A stretch of 64,000 nt of DNA from Dipteris shenzhenensis (lineage: Eukaryota; Polypodiophyta; Polypodiopsida; Gleicheniales): assembly GCA_047967505.1 (NCBI GenBank), contig CM106541.1; one strand, given 5' to 3'. The notes under the pieces were generated by a model, which was given only the letters and a program-made list of their open reading frames with translations, had not been told where the DNA came from and ran no database searches. Positions 1 through 12,034 of this stretch are shown here, piece after piece. A program made the translations under genes and the position numbers. Within the stretch, counting starts at the first letter, position 1. Every line of letters starts with the position of its first letter.

Positions 1-1320
1 TAGTAGGATGTGAGGTAGAATGTGAAGTAGGTCCAGCCGCGAGGTGGTGCTAGGAGGCGCAACACCCGTGGACCTTTTAGGCCTTTTCCTTTTTTTCTTC
101 CTTGGGCAATCTCTGGCAAAGTGCCCAGGGGTCTTGCAAATCCTACACCAATCCTGTCTCTAAGTGATGTCAACTCTCTGCCTGAAAAAGGAGCCATCTA
201 GATGTTGGAGAATGATGTGGTCATCTGTAAGGTTAAGTTCAGTACCCCATCCAATCTCATCGCCTTTATTGCCAAAGAAGGCATCCTAGGAAGGGGGGGG
301 ATCTCGGTGACCATCTTGAAAGTGGCTCCAATGGAAGATAAGAGTTGATGGTCCACCTGGGGTAGGCTAGGGAATCTGAGGAAGATTGAAAATGTCTAGC
401 CATTCTCCTCCACAGGGTCAAAGCCCAATGAGAAAGGTGTCAAGAAGATCCTCCTGGAGCTGAGTGCCAAAGGATTGGCCTGAAGCACTGTATCTGCTGC
501 ATCCAGGGAATAAAAAATAACCTGAAAGAAACCTCGACCAAGTAGACCAACATCTATGAGGTGCCCTGCGAGGTCTCCAAGTAAAGCAACGAGCATCCAG
601 TCCTTGGCCTATAACTTGGAAGTGTGGGACCCATGGATGCGAGCAAAGAGCGATGTCAAGCTTTCCTACTCTGTATCTTTTTTGAGCTGTTGCAACTCGT
701 CTTTTGAGAATGTGATGGTTTTCTTGGCCCATGGAAGCGGACGAGGATTGGCTAAAGGTAGAGCCATCGTCATTCTAACACTGTTGGGCACCGTCCGACT
801 AACAACCTGGCTAGGAAGAGGATGAAGGCAGAGGAGGGTCCAAAATGAGGGTGAAGGTAGAGGGAGTGGATGAAGCGGGAGGGTGAGCGGAGGATGAGGA
901 TGAAGGGAGGAAGAAGGGTGAGGATGCAGGGAGGAGGGGAGGGGAAGGCAAGCTGAAGAAGTGAGGGAGGCGGTGGAAGGGGGGGGGGGGGGAATGGGGG
1001 CTGCAGGGGCGAGGGGAGGAGACGGGGGTGGGGAGCTGAGGGGGCGGGGGACGGGGGTAGAGAGCGGGAGAGGGGGGGCTGAGGAGAGGGGGTAGAGGAC
1101 GGGGGAGAGGGTGGGGGTAGAGAGTGGGGGAGAGGGGCTGAGAAGCGGGGGAAGGGGGCGAGGGTAGAGGGTGGGGGAGAGGGGGCTGAGCAGCGGGTAG
1201 GGGGAGGTGGAGAGGGCTGAGGGAGGAGGGAGAGGAGAGGTGGGGAGTGGGTTGAGAGGAGGGAGGAGAGAGGGGTGAGGAGGGAGCCAGCAAGAGGCTG
1301 AGAGGGGAGCAGCTGGGCGT
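1..1320 (-). mobile_element. LINE family A copy A1 (5' part, cut by window edge)
   Basis: This is the 5' portion of a non-LTR retrotransposon read on the minus strand. Its 5' cap lies at 1301-1314 and is followed by a purine-rich (plus strand) tract down to about 832 and then ORF1 from about 800 to the window edge. The ORF1 frames contain the DUF4283 core, with phrases such as LLGRGFFQVIF and LALSSRRIFLTPFSLGFDPVEE. Near 100-160 they hold the remains of a zinc knuckle followed by a basic run (KKKKRPKRSTG). Stops and frameshifts make it non-functional. DUF4283 plus zinc knuckle is the usual ORF1 layout of plant LINEs and binds the element's own RNA. The seven other 5'-bearing or full copies in the window confirm the family. 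Confidence 0.85.
832..1314 (-). repeat. Purine tract, 5' module of LINE copy A1
   Basis: The plus strand is almost pure G/A with occasional C and T. It includes a G-run of about a dozen at 970-983 and short repeated blocks of the kind GGGGGAGAGGG. Read in the direction of the LINE this is a C/T tract between the 5' cap and ORF1. A pure purine or pyrimidine strand cannot contain stop codons, so long open frames here carry no coding meaning. Confidence 0.85.
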
Positions 1321-2559
1321 CTATTTTTCTGAGCGACAGGGCCAAGAAATCATGCTTGGGACGCTGGTGGTTATTATACTAGGGGGCACTCCTTCTACAC
1401 TTTTAGAATCCTAGTACCATCATACAATTGTCTCATTTCTTAGTGTGGTGGATGTGGAATGGTGTTATCTTCCTGACTTTTTAACAGTTCTTTGAGGTTT
1501 GCATATCTTGTATTGCCTTTCTTAAGAGCATCTCATGTGAAAAAATATTTGGAATACAGGTTGTGGGATCATGTGGGAGTGCTTCTTTTTTGGTATTCCA
1601 AGCTTACATATTCTTCCTTGGGCCTACTGACAATTTTCAAACGTTGGCAAGTGCAATTTTGCTCCATCTATTTTTTCATTACAAATTCCTAAATTAGGGT
1701 CTTTATTTCTACATCATCACAAATTTCCATGCTAGAGTTGAAGTAATCGCTTTTGTTCATGCAGACAAGTATCAACCAAGGCAGTTCAAGTTTGTCTCTC
1801 TTTTTGTCAGCAGAGCTAGGCAAGTGGCATTCCCTCTATGGCATTTTCATTGCATTATCTATTCTATGCAGTTCTATTTAGCAAAAATGTTGACCCTGAA
1901 ACTTTGAATATTTTCCAAAGCAATTTAAAATTATGGGACTTACACAACCAAAAGAACATGTCATATCTTTGGGAGGTACCTCCAGGTAGGTTAGAAGATT
2001 ACAAAAAATCACAAGCATAGAGAAGACTTGCATATATAAAAATTTGTAGGGCTATGTATAGTTCCGAGAAAGGATGAGTATAGATAGAAATCTGCTTATC
2101 GAAATAGTGCAATAGAATAATACAGAAGCGCTGCTCCTCCCCGTCACCTGCTGCTACAATTGGAGTTTCTAAAGTTTTAAAGTCAGCCTTCCATCTAAGA
2201 TTGGTGAATGCTACCCATTCAGTAGTCATTCTTTTGCCCCATTGGCATGAGAACATGTTAATTTTTTGAAGATGAGTTGCAGTAGCTTCAGAAGATGTGC
2301 AATAGGAAAGTTCCACTACTCTTTTTGAACGCATTCATAGATGTCGCACCCCTCAAGAAGTTAGGCTCGAGAGTGGATACTTTTAGCCTTACCTACCGAT
2401 CTCTCCAGGGGTAAAGGTTCTTTCAAGTGGTTTTTTATTTTGCCAATGTTATAGTACAGGTGGTTCAGGCTAGCCCTCCCCTCAAATATGGTGTTTCTTT
2501 TCTCCTTATACCTTATATTTGGATCCAATAGTGGAGAGCAAGTGAATCACCTCTCTGTG
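1321..2559. other. Unassigned interval, no gene recognised
   Basis: AT-rich sequence between two LINE-A copies. There are short open frames (61-111 codons), the longest on the minus strand at 1999-2334, but none shows a domain I recognise. No promoter, RNA gene or repeat structure stands out. It may be old transposon sequence or intergenic host DNA. Confidence 0.4.
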
Positions 2560-3910
2560 GTTTTCCTCTTTCAATTGCAGAAGCAGACAGGTTGGATGGA
2601 GTCCTAGTAGCAGGCGGTAGGGTCATTTGTCTGACCCCAGCATCTCTGATAATTATGCTTTAGATACTAGATGGTTCCCTCTTTCAATAGACAATTGACA
2701 TCATTGGAGCGCTCCGCTCATAGCACACACACACACGCACGACAGAGGCATAGACACAAGGATGCTAGAACATCGTTTAGGTGCAACTAATTTCAAAAGC
2801 AAGTACACGATGGATATACTAACGTAGTTCCCTAGTACTAGGTGTACTAACGGTCCTACTGATTGTCCTACTGATTGTATACGTGGAACAATTGTAGTAA
2901 CTCTAGTACTGACCTTCTTATTTTGCCTGCAAGGCCATTTCTGCAGTTCTTGGCACGGTTGGCAGAGATGATACTAGACATAGAGATTGGCACATTATTC
3001 TAACATTGATGAAATTAGATATGATATTCTTACTTGATGCATCTTTCACTAATCTAGAATTTAGGACCACACTTTCTGCCCTTCACAAGGGCGAGTGTCT
3101 AGGTGTAAAATGGGTTGACACTCTCCATTTTTTTTTGGGACACGATTAGAGACCATTTCACTTCACCCCGCAAGGTGTTGGGGATTCTAGTGCTATGCTT
3201 GATTCACTTGCAATGGGTCTCAGTCATCCTATCACCAAGGGAGCGGTGAGAAATTTGATGGCACAATTCTTTTGGGCACTTTCTGTAATATCTTGGCAAA
3301 AGGTATCTGTTTGCAATTTTAAGTATTTTATTCTAGATCTTATTCATCATATGTAGAAGAGCTTTGTGGATGGCCAAATAATATTTTATAACATTTTTTG
3401 CTTTTCAGAGACTTTGGAATGGGCTACAAAAGAGTGGCTGAGGTTTAAGCATTTTACTCTTGGATTTCAAGAAAGCTTATGACAGAGTATATTGGGGTTT
3501 CTTGAAGGGTACTCTTCTAAGCTTTGGTTTTTCAAATGCTGGTCTCTTCAATCTATAGATCAGCTCACAGGGAAGAGCTTATCAATGGGGTCAGAGGAGA
3601 AAGATATCAGATTTTCATGTCAGTCCAACAGGGATTCCCTGTTGCCCCTTATTCGTGGCTGAAACCATGAGCATATTTTTGAGATATCAGGCTGACATTA
3701 TTGGGCTGAGGCATCCCCAGAGGTAGGATGAGGAGATCTTGGAGAGTGAGCTTGTTGACGGCACTGCTCTTAGATGCCACTCCCCAAACTCTTGCATCTT
3801 GCAGGGCGACCTCGGATTTATTTTGTTTCTGCAAGAGGTGCTCATATTAATTGTAATAAATTCAATTGCTTATAGATTAGTGACGAGGACACCCCAAATT
3901 GGGTGGTTGA
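2560..3910 (+). mobile_element. LINE family A copy A2, left part, decayed
   Basis: A degenerate LINE-A copy. Around 2580-2710 it retains the end of ORF1, ending in DGSLFQ. After a gap it keeps the reverse-transcriptase region from about 3055 (LSALHKGEC, matching LTLHKGKC in copy A3) to about 3900. Many stops and indels are present and the catalytic YxDD box is not readable. Copy A3 is inserted in it: the sequence AATTGGGTGGTTGA at 3897-3910 is repeated at 10736-10749, and A2 resumes there. A2 is therefore older than A3. Confidence 0.75.
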
Positions 3911-3925
3911 GATACGCTCTTGGAG

Positions 3926-4615
3926 AGCTGCTGCTCCTCCCAGACCCTTGCTGCCCCCCCTCTCCCTCAGTCCCTCCCTCTCCCCCTTCCCTCTCAGCCC
4001 ACCTCTTCTCTTCTACCCGCTGCACCCCCTCCTCCTCACCCGCTCCTCCTACCCGCTGGCCCCCATCCTCTCCTAGCCGCTGCCCCCGCCCCTCCTCACC
4101 CAACTCTCCTCTCCTACCGGCTGCCCCTCCTCCTCTTACCCGCTACCCCCCTTTCCTCCTCCACTCACCCTCTCCTGCTGCCCCTCCTCCTCATCTGCCC
4201 TCTCCCACTGCCCGTGTCCCTCTCAACCCCCCCCCCCCCCCCCCCCCCTCCCTCTTCCACCCTCTCAGCCTGCCCCCTCCCCACGCTCTCCCCCGCCCCC
4301 TCTCCCCCTTCCCTAGCGCTCTTCCCTTCTCCCCCCATCCTGCTCCCTACACCCCTCCTTTGCCCCTCCTCTTCTATGCCCCTCCTATGCCTCTCCCTAC
4401 TGCGCCTCCATTCCCGGCCCCTCCCCACCTCGCCACCTCCTCCCTTCCCGGCCCCTCCCCACCTCCTCCCTCGCCCTTCATCGCCCTCCTTCTGCCTCTC
4501 TCTCAGCCTCTCTCTCACCCCCCCTCTCTATCTCTCCCCCTTTCCGCCTCCCTATGTCAACCCCTACTCTCTCCTCCTTTTTCTTCCTCTTGGCCATCTA
4601 TGCATGGCCTCTTTT
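3926..4615 (+). repeat. Pyrimidine tract, 5' module of LINE copy A3
   Basis: The tract begins with the cap AGCTGCTGCTCCTCCC and continues as about 650 bp of C/T-rich sequence, including a C-run of about 24 near 4230-4251. It ends where mixed-composition sequence starts, shortly before ORF1. Long open frames exist in two phases only because pyrimidine strands lack stop codons. The same module occurs at the 5' end of six other copies, but its internal sequence differs in each, which suggests simple-repeat expansion and slippage. Confidence 0.85.
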
Positions 4616-4686
4616 TCCCGCAATAGTTCGGGGGTCGGACGGAACATATTTCGTTGTCTGAGTTGGCCTATTCACCTTGATTGGCA

Positions 4687-6249
4687 ATGGATTTCCATTC
4701 AGCCAATCCCACTCCACTTCCACGGGCCGCAAAAGCAATTACATTTTGAGAAGACGAGTTGCAGCAGCTCAAGAAAGATGTAGAAAGTTCTACCACGTTG
4801 ATCGCACGCATCTACTGGTCTCACCCTTCCAGATCACAAGACAAAGAGTTGATTCTTGTGGCACTACCTTCAAACTTCACCCTTCGACTCAAAGATGTTC
4901 GCTTATTAGGGCGAGGTTTCTTGCAGGTTGTTTTTGATTCACCGGAGGCTACGAGCGCTGTGCTCAAACCCAGGTATTTGCACTTGGGACATAGAAAGGT
5001 TTTTTTCGACCCTTTCATGCTAGGTTTTTACCTTGTGGAGGAGGCCAAGCAAGGGTTTTCTTTTTTCTCTGTTTTCCTAGTCTCCCACAGGTTTACCATC
5101 GCTTACTCTCAATGATTGGGGAGTACTTTAATATTGTCACTGAGATCCCCCCCTCCTTAGGTTGCCCTCGACAGCTACAGAGGCGATCAAGTCTGACAGG
5201 GTTCCTAGAGTTAGGGTCCTTACATTGGACCCTAATTTATCCAGATGATCGGATCATGCTTCAGCTTTCAGATGGTTCTCTCTTTCAACAGAGAGTGGAG
5301 ATCGTAGGCAGATAGGACCAATGCAGGATCTCTAGAACCGTTGGGCAATTCGCCAAGGAATGCCCAAAAAAGAAGAGGAGGCTAAAAAAACTTTTAGGTA
5401 CAACAGCTTCCCCTAGACCTCGGTAAGGGGGTGGTACAGTTCCAGCACCTCCTCCTCGACCTCGATAGGGTGTTGGTATAGTTCCACAACACCTCCTCCT
5501 CGACCTCAACAGGGTGTTGGTACAACTCCTCCATGTCAGAGCGCTCTTCCTCGATAGAGTGCTCCCTCGGTACATCCACTTGCTTCCATGGCCCCTGATG
5601 TCTCCAGATGGGTTTCGATTCGTGTGCGGCCCTCACACCCTCCAGATCAAGAGGCCGCCATCCCCTCTGAAGCCTTGGATATTCGAGTTCTAGTTGCTCC
5701 TATTGATGTTGCACATCACTTGATTGAGGGTGCTAGTGCTCTAGATGCAACCTTTGTTGTAGCTTGACCCATTGACTCAGCATCAGCTTCAGCCCCCCTT
5801 CTTGGCCAGACTCTTGATGTTATCTCTTCGGCTAGAGAGGCCCCCGTAGCTTTCCAAGATCTCGGCATTTCAGAGCGGTCCCTTCCCTCAGCTTCCCTCT
5901 TGGACAAAGGGAAAGGGGTTATTTACACTGTTGATCAGCTTCCCTCTAAAGGGATTCTTCGCACCCCTGTGATAGGTTTGATTCACAGGAACTCTTTCGC
6001 AGCCCAAGCAGATCTTAGAGACTTCTGGAAGAAGGACTTTGTGCCTTTTACTTTTGGTGAGACAATGGTTGGGGTTCCTGGTGTTTTCTTCCTCAAGTGG
6101 ACAAGTCCTTTTCCTTGTGGATTTTCCTCCACTTGACTCCCTCCCTTGCTCATTGAGTAAGAGGTCTTCCCCCATTGAGGGATTTGTTTCTGCCACTAGG
6201 TTGGGTAAGATGCTCCATGCTACTTCCACCCGTCGATGAGGATTGTTAG
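4687..6249 (+). pseudogene. LINE-A ORF1 (DUF4283 and zinc-knuckle RNA-binding protein), broken
   Basis: The start is set by the conserved MDxHSxN opening shared with other copies (MDFHSAN here, MDPHSAN and MDSHSVN elsewhere). A TGA soon follows, before the DELQQL motif. The DUF4283 core covers roughly 4850-5110, with LLGRGFLQVVFDSPEAT. A degenerate CCHC knuckle lies near 5310-5370. The C-terminal part, read in shifted frames around 5900-6240, is rich in Ser and Pro and contains the conserved patch TRLGK. The stop is the TAG at 6247-6249, overlapping the ORF2 start. In intact relatives this protein coats LINE RNA and acts as a chaperone. Confidence 0.8.
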
Positions 6250-9200
6250 TTGGAACATACAGGGATGCCCCTCATCGTCGCCGTAGACAGCTGACCAGGG
6301 AGCAATTTCATCTATGTATTTTTGGTGGCTCCATTGATGTCTTATTTATTCAGGAGCACAAGCTGGATGACAGAGATTACACAAAGTCAGGTAAATTGCT
6401 TTCAGGCCACACTTTTTGGTCACCTTCTTTGGGCATCCGGGAAGGCACATGCATTTTAGTAACTCTTTTCTCCCCTTGGTTGTTGGCCACGGAGTTATCT
6501 TTCCCTCTAGAGCCTAGTGGGTTCTTCTTTTGATTGGAGACATAAGGTTGGATTCCTCAACCTCTACACTCCTAATAATAGAGGGGATCATGTCTTGTTC
6601 TGGAAGGAGTTTCTCTCCTGGGTCCCCCATTGCCTATTCATGGGTCATTGGAGGAGACTTCAACACAGTGGAGTTGCCTTTAGACAAAAAAGGAGGCAGA
6701 GAGGGTGGCCTCCACTCCTTGGAGAGGGCAGCTGGGGATGCTTTTCTCTTCAGTTTCAGTGGCAAAGATGCTTGGTTTGATGATGCCTTTCACACTCAGT
6801 CACAATCACTCGTTTTCTTGGTTGAACAGGAGACCGGAGATGCCTATCCATGCACGGATTGACCATTTCTATGTTGACGATTGGGCCTTGGATAGATGAG
6901 ATGGAGTATGCATTGCCCCTAGGGTTTCTACTTCGGATCATTTTCTGTTGGTGCTGATGATTTATGAGCCTGAGAGATCGATCTGCTAGTATTAGGATTC
7001 TTGATGCCCTTTATACAGAGGGCCTCACAGAGGCAACTTTGCAGGTTTCTCACTTACAGGGTGGAGTGCCTTCCCTGTCACATTTGGCACATGCCCTCTT
7101 CGATATTAGTGGCTCCTACCATGTGGTTGCGATCACAAGGAGACGTGAGATTCTTAGACAAGAGATTGGTGTTCGCCAGCAGTTGGCAGCCTTGCAGAGG
7201 GAACACCAAAAGAGGCCACACAATGCTTGGATTTAGGAGTGCCTTGCTGTAGCAAGGGTTCACCAGCAGATGTTGTTAGATTAGAGAGTAGAGTATGCCT
7301 TTCATGCACGAGAGTCCTTCTGGATCGAGATGGGAGGTAGGGTCAATTAGCATTTTTCTCTACTCGTGGCCCTAGACATAGTAGAGAGAGTGTTTCTCAG
7401 CTCATTGACTCAGATGGAGTTTTACAGTTAGATCCGGATGCATTCATGCGCATAGCTACAAATTTCTATGCCTCCCTTCTCTCAACAGATCATGGTAGCA
7501 AGGACATTGATGATGCTAGCAGGCAAGTCATATGGTAGTGTATTCCTAGGTTGGTGAAACCTGATAGGAGGCTCTCTCTTGATGCACCTTTCACCAACCT
7601 AGAGTTTAAGTCTGCGCTTCTTACCCTTCACAAGGGGAAGTGCCCAGGTCTAGATTTACACCCTCATTTTTCTTGACCTTTTGGGATATGATAGGGGATC
7701 ACATTACCTCAGCTCTGCAGGGTGTTTGGGACTCTGGTGAGGTGTCTAACTCACTTACAGAGGGTCTCATACATTTAATCTGAAAAGGAGGGTGCAGAAA
7801 TTTAGTGTCACAGTGGAGACTTATCACTTTATTGGGCACTTGCTATAAAATCCAAGCAAAAGCAATCAACTTGCGTTTGCATCCCATACTTCCTGATCTT
7901 ATTCTTGATACGCAGATGGGATTTGTTGATGGTAGAATCTTTTTTGATAATATATATTCTCTTTTTGGGAAGCTTCAGAGTGGGCCATGCACAGTGGAGA
8001 AAAGATAGCCATTCTTCTCCTGGACTAAAGCATATGACAAGGTAGATTGGAATTTCTTGGAGGGCACCCTTCTTCATTTTGGGTTTTCAAATGCATGGAT
8101 CAGAGGAGATTCAGCCTTGTACAGATCAGCCCACAGCCAGGTACTTATAGGAGGGGTCAAGGGAGATAGATTTCAGATTTCAACATCAGTCCGTCAAGGA
8201 TGTCATCTTGCCCCCTTTCTTTTTCTTTTTGTGGCTGAGGCTATGAGCATTTTTCTCAGATCTCAAGCTGACATTCTCGGGCTCAAATTACCGCTTAGAC
8301 AGGAACAGGATCTCATCGATTACGAGCTAGTAGATGACACTGCTATTTTCTTAGAGGCCTCCCCTCAGATTCTCACCTCTTTCAGGACAGTTTTGTATGG
8401 CAACAGGTGCTCACATTAATTGGAACAAATCCAATGGCTTTTGGATCAGTGATGATGACACTCCAGACTCGGGGGCTGATTTGGGCTTCACTTAGACCCA
8501 CGGGGGTGTGTCAGTTAAGTATTTAGGGTTCCAGGTCGGTTTGGGTATATCTTCTTTGTAGCAATTTGCTCCGGTGTTGGAGAGTATCAGGAGAAAACTT
8601 CTTTTCTGGAACTAGCCAAATTAGACCTTGCATCCGAGGTGGTGGTTGTCAACCAAGGTCTATTGGCCATAGCTTGGTATGTTTGCTCTTGTTGGTGTAG
8701 CTCCAGGGATTGCATCACTCAACTCATAAGGCCTATAAGGAAGCTTTTATGGAGCGGGCTAGATGGCACAATAGACACTATTGCCAAAGTGGCTTGGGAG
8801 ACCTTGATCCTTTCCCACGAAGGAGGGGGTCTCAACATCATAAATCCATATTTGCAATGCAAGGCCGTGCTTTGTAAGTTAGTGGTTAGAGGCCTTTTGC
8901 CTGGGGAGGAGTCTTGGAAAAATTTCTTAATTCAAGGCATTCAAACTTACAGACCCTCCTCGGGTGGAGATTGGATTGATAGCACCAAATGAATTTTCAT
9001 CTCAGCCCGTCTCAAATCTCTATTCTCCCTGCTTTTGGTTGCTATTCTGATGAAAGCTTGGCCAAGATTTAGAAGTACCCTTCGGAGAGTTACTCCCTCC
9101 TCTCTCAAAGAGATCGACAGGCAACCTATGATTGCATACTTGATGAGCATGGTAGGCAACTTGGTTTATCTCATTATATGCAGTGGTCCAAGTGGGAGAG

Positions 9201-10592
9201 AGGCCTAGCCGCTTCTGTTGGCTCTTGGAAATCCTTCAAAAGGCTTCCAAAAGATCCTCAATAACATTTGGTCAGTCACCTCAGAGGAAGTGCAGGGAGG
9301 ATACTTCAGATAGGCACAACCTTACCTCATGATTGGGTGGTTACAGATGATAGACTTGTGGCTTGCTCACTTTGGATGGGGGCTTATTGGTATTCCTCTT
9401 CGGGTCATTGTTTTCTTGGGGGCACAGGAGGAAGCCTTGGTTTTTGATGTACAATCAGGTGGTAGGCTGTCTATTTCCTCAAATGATGTTCTTTTGGGCA
9501 CATCATTTCAACCTGTCAGGATCATAGGCTATGTGGAACAGGGCAAGGACTCTGCTTGGCATAGATATTCGAGCCCCCTTCTTTATATTTCGGGTTCATG
9601 GAGGTTGTGGCTCTATGGAGGAGTCCCCATAAAGTATCTTCAGTCGGACCTCGAAGAGCGGGAATGGATTGTTGCAAAGAACCAAGAGAGGAGTCTTCCT
9701 TTCTTTGGTTACACGGTCAGTAATGCCAGAAGGTTCCAAATCAGTTGTAGAGGTTGGAGCCCTTCCAGAGCCCCTCATTGGGAGGCCTATCAGGTTTCAA
9801 CGGACTTGCAGAGATGCTTTTGGAGAAGGACCTGGAAATCCCAAATGTATAGAATGATTACTTTATTCTTTTGGCTTTCTATACATGGAGGGATTGCAAT
9901 AATAGGTGGAGGTCTAGATTTGGGGTAGATTCCACTTGTTCGAGGTGCTCCCCTAGTTCTTGGTGAAGGTGGCCCGAAGGCTCCATCGTTTCTAGGCATA
10001 GGCGCTCATACGAGCATGGAACATGGTTCAAATGAGGGACTCGTCTGTAGATGAGTCGATTCTTCATTGCTTATGGGACTGCAGACACTCGAGAGCCATT
10101 TGGATGGGGGCTGCCAAGATTCTTAGCACCTTTTGCCCCTCTCATTTCTTCATCATGTGGGGATCAGTGGCTTCGCTCTCTTTATCAAGCCCTCATATTT
10201 TCTATGAGTGGCAGGATGCTTCTTGGGCCATTTCTATTCGACGGCACCTAGTTGAGCCTTGCTCTCTGGAGGACGTGCCTATCTCCCGATATAGACCAGT
10301 GCATGCTGATGTGGATTCTGCTTGGGGGATACTAGCTAGTATTACTACTTGGCAAATATGGAGGGCCAGATGCAGAGAGGCCATTGATGGATCTCAGGTC
10401 CACCCTTCTTATACCTTGGCCAGTATTTGGGCTGATACCATTCGCACTCTGATGGATAGTTGGGCGAGCATGCAAGGGTCCTCCAAGGCAACCTCTTCTA
10501 GGAGGGTTATATTCCTTACGAAATGGAGGGGATCCCCTTTTTTCTCAGAGACTACATCAGGGTTGAGGTGGCATTTTCCTCCTCAACCATAG
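6236..10592 (+). pseudogene. LINE-A ORF2 (endonuclease-reverse transcriptase), broken
   Basis: The start is ATG at 6236, giving MRIVSWNIQG, the first motif of APE-type endonucleases. The rest of the endonuclease runs to about 7250, with NLYTPNNRG and VIGGDFN in shifted frames. RT spans about 7600-8650: the fingers (LHKGKC, ITLLGTCYKI, MGFVDGR), KAYDKVDW, RQGC and the catalytic box ELVDDTAIF near 8328-8347. The C-terminal half ends with a zf-RVT-like Cys/His region (HCLWDCRHSR near 10054-10083) and stops at the TAG at 10590-10592. Several stops and frameshifts separate the pieces. The intact protein nicks target DNA and primes cDNA synthesis there. Confidence 0.85.
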
Positions 10593-10735
10593 TTTCTCTC
10601 TAGCTTTTTTTCAGCTTTTGCTTACTCTTCTAGAGTGTTTTTTCTCATGTACAGCATGATGTATTTCCGCATTGAGCTTGCTCTCATAGGTTTTTTTCAT
10701 ACTTAGTAGAAGTCTCTTTCATGGAAAAAAATAAT
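10593..10735 (+). other. LINE-A 3' UTR and tail
   Basis: This sequence recurs at every LINE-A 3' end in the window: GAGCTTGCTCTC, a T-run, then CTTAGTAGAAGTCTCTTTC or the variant CTTAATAGAAGTCTC, then A-residues. Copies occur at 12376-12422 (+), 19833-19930 (-), 20842-20882 (+) and 24200-24300 (-). It marks the element end used for cDNA priming. Confidence 0.8.
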
Positions 10736-10914
10736 AATTGGGTGGTTGATATTGGTTTCATTTGGATTCAAAAGGGTGTCTCTGACAGATATTTGGGCTG
10801 CTAGTTTGGGTGAGTATCTCTGTTTCACAATAATCTACTCTTGTTTTGGACAGTATTTGGAGTTCATCTAGACTTGACCTCGCATCTAGAGTGGTAGTTG
10901 TTGACCAAGTACTA
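10736..10914 (+). mobile_element. LINE-A copy A2, right part
   Basis: After the tail of A3 the sequence resumes inside ORF2 of A2, just past the RT catalytic box. It matches the A7 phrase DIGFTWVQ and the SARVVVV-type phrase after it. It ends abruptly at telomere-type repeats. A near copy of this stretch, including the end of A3, sits at 12051-12292. Confidence 0.75.
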
Positions 10915-10932
10915 CCCTAAACCCTAAACCCA
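10915..10932. repeat. Interstitial telomere-type repeat (CCCTAAA)2.5
   Basis: The plus strand reads CCCTAAACCCTAAACCC, the plant telomere unit. It sits exactly between LINE-A sequence and the truncated end of the Ty3/gypsy relic, so it marks a junction and is not a chromosome end. Confidence 0.85.
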
Positions 10933-12034
10933 CTCTTCAAATCAATCCTGTTGAAGATCGTGGCTCCTTTCGACCTATTTAGAATGTTGTCTATGTGAGG
11001 AATCGGGAACTGTTCTTAACAGTCATCTTGTTGAAAGCTTTGTAATCTACACGCATTCAATTTGATGTGACCCATTCTTTTTTTGGACCAGCAACACTAG
11101 GAAACAAAAGGAGAAGAATTGTGTTGGGTGAGTCGTTTGGACAACAAATCCTATACCTATCCCATGAACTCCTTGCTCTGGGCTGCACTCACGTGATACG
11201 GTGAACAATTTGAGGGCTGACTTTTGGAGTAAGCTCAATGGTGTGATCTTGAAGCTGCTTTGGAGGTAGCTCCCCTAGGAAGAAATCTTTAAAAGTATCT
11301 AGAAACTGAAATTTCTCTCCATCCTGAGAATCTAATTTAGCTTCTGGTTTATGTTCTTTTCCTCCAGCAAAAATTGTGTAAGCTTTTTATTGCTTTTCCA
11401 ATAGATACACTTGATACAACTGGAAGGGTCTCTCCTCTCGAAAACAAGCATTCTCTCTAGCATCACAAGATGAATTCCTTTTTTGTAGAACCAAGGCATT
11501 CTCGAAACTATGTTGAATTGGTCCAAAGTTGAAACAAAGAAATCTTCTTGATCCACATAATCATGCACATGAATTTTGAGTTACCAATGAGTGGAGTTAC
11601 TAGTATTGATTCTCCCTAAAAGGTCTATAGGGCATCAACAGGTTGTTGAGTTCTTCCGTCTTGATCCCTAACCTCAAGGAGAGATCATGCGAGATGAAGT
11701 TATCTGTTACACCTGGATCAAAAAAAAATAGCACATTTTGGTTTCTTACTTTGCCCCATTAAAGGCAAAGCTATGTGGCCTTGGGATTGGCCACTCCCTC
11801 AATATATTGGGAAATCCTCCCGCCAAGGTATTTGGGGGTTCTTTAGGCATTTTCTACTTCCTCAAACTAGGAGGCTTTTCGGGGCATTAGGCAGCCATAT
11901 GTCCTTTTCTGTGATGGGGGGGACTTTCCTTACTTCCAGAAGATCTCGAGCTATTTTGGAGTTAACTTTTATTTTCCTTTGAAGGACTTCGTTGAACCCC
12001 CCCGACTTTTGAGGCTGAAACTTCTTTTGACTTT
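10933..12034 (-). pseudogene. Ty3/gypsy relic: protease to start of RT
   Basis: On the minus strand, near 11100-10960, the beginning of a gypsy RT is readable: VLLVQKKNGSHQIECVDYK, then a degenerate continuation (KMTVKN). Upstream (11568-11332) is FFVSTLDQFNIVSRMPWFYKK, which resembles the end of the gypsy aspartic protease. Between 11600 and 12034 lie degenerate gag-protease linker frames (PQKSGGFNEV). RT catalytic motifs, RNase H and integrase are missing because the relic is truncated at 10933. It continues at 12463-12623 and 18810-19819 once the two insertions are removed. Confidence 0.75.

Larger units (their letters stand above)
3911..10735 (+). mobile_element. LINE family A copy A3, full length with TSD
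   Basis: This is the only complete LINE-A copy, about 6.8 kb. In order it has the 5' cap (3926-3941), pyrimidine tract, ORF1 (4687-6249), ORF2 (6236-10592), a short 3' UTR and a short A-rich tail (ATGGAAAAAAA at 10722-10732). A 14-bp target-site duplication, AATTGGGTGGTTGA, flanks it at 3897-3910 and 10736-10749. Fifteen extra bases separate the left TSD from the cap. Both ORFs carry stops and frameshifts, so the copy is dead. The domain order (DUF4283, CCHC, APE-like endonuclease, RT, zf-RVT) is that of plant L1-type LINEs. Confidence 0.88.

Noticed and set aside
770-1345. Pro/Ser-rich open frames of 160-191 codons (minus strand)
   Set aside because: They lie in a pure purine/pyrimidine tract. 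Stop codons need T plus purines on one strand, so such tracts are open in every phase by composition.
2726-2740. CRISPR-like or satellite array at short CA repeats
   Set aside because: Plain dinucleotide repeats (also near 42948 and 51271) without spacers or longer unit.
3739-4783. Open frames of 295 and 287 codons, Pro/Leu-rich
   Set aside because: Same compositional artefact in the A3 pyrimidine tract. Overlapping frames are equally open and none resembles a protein family.
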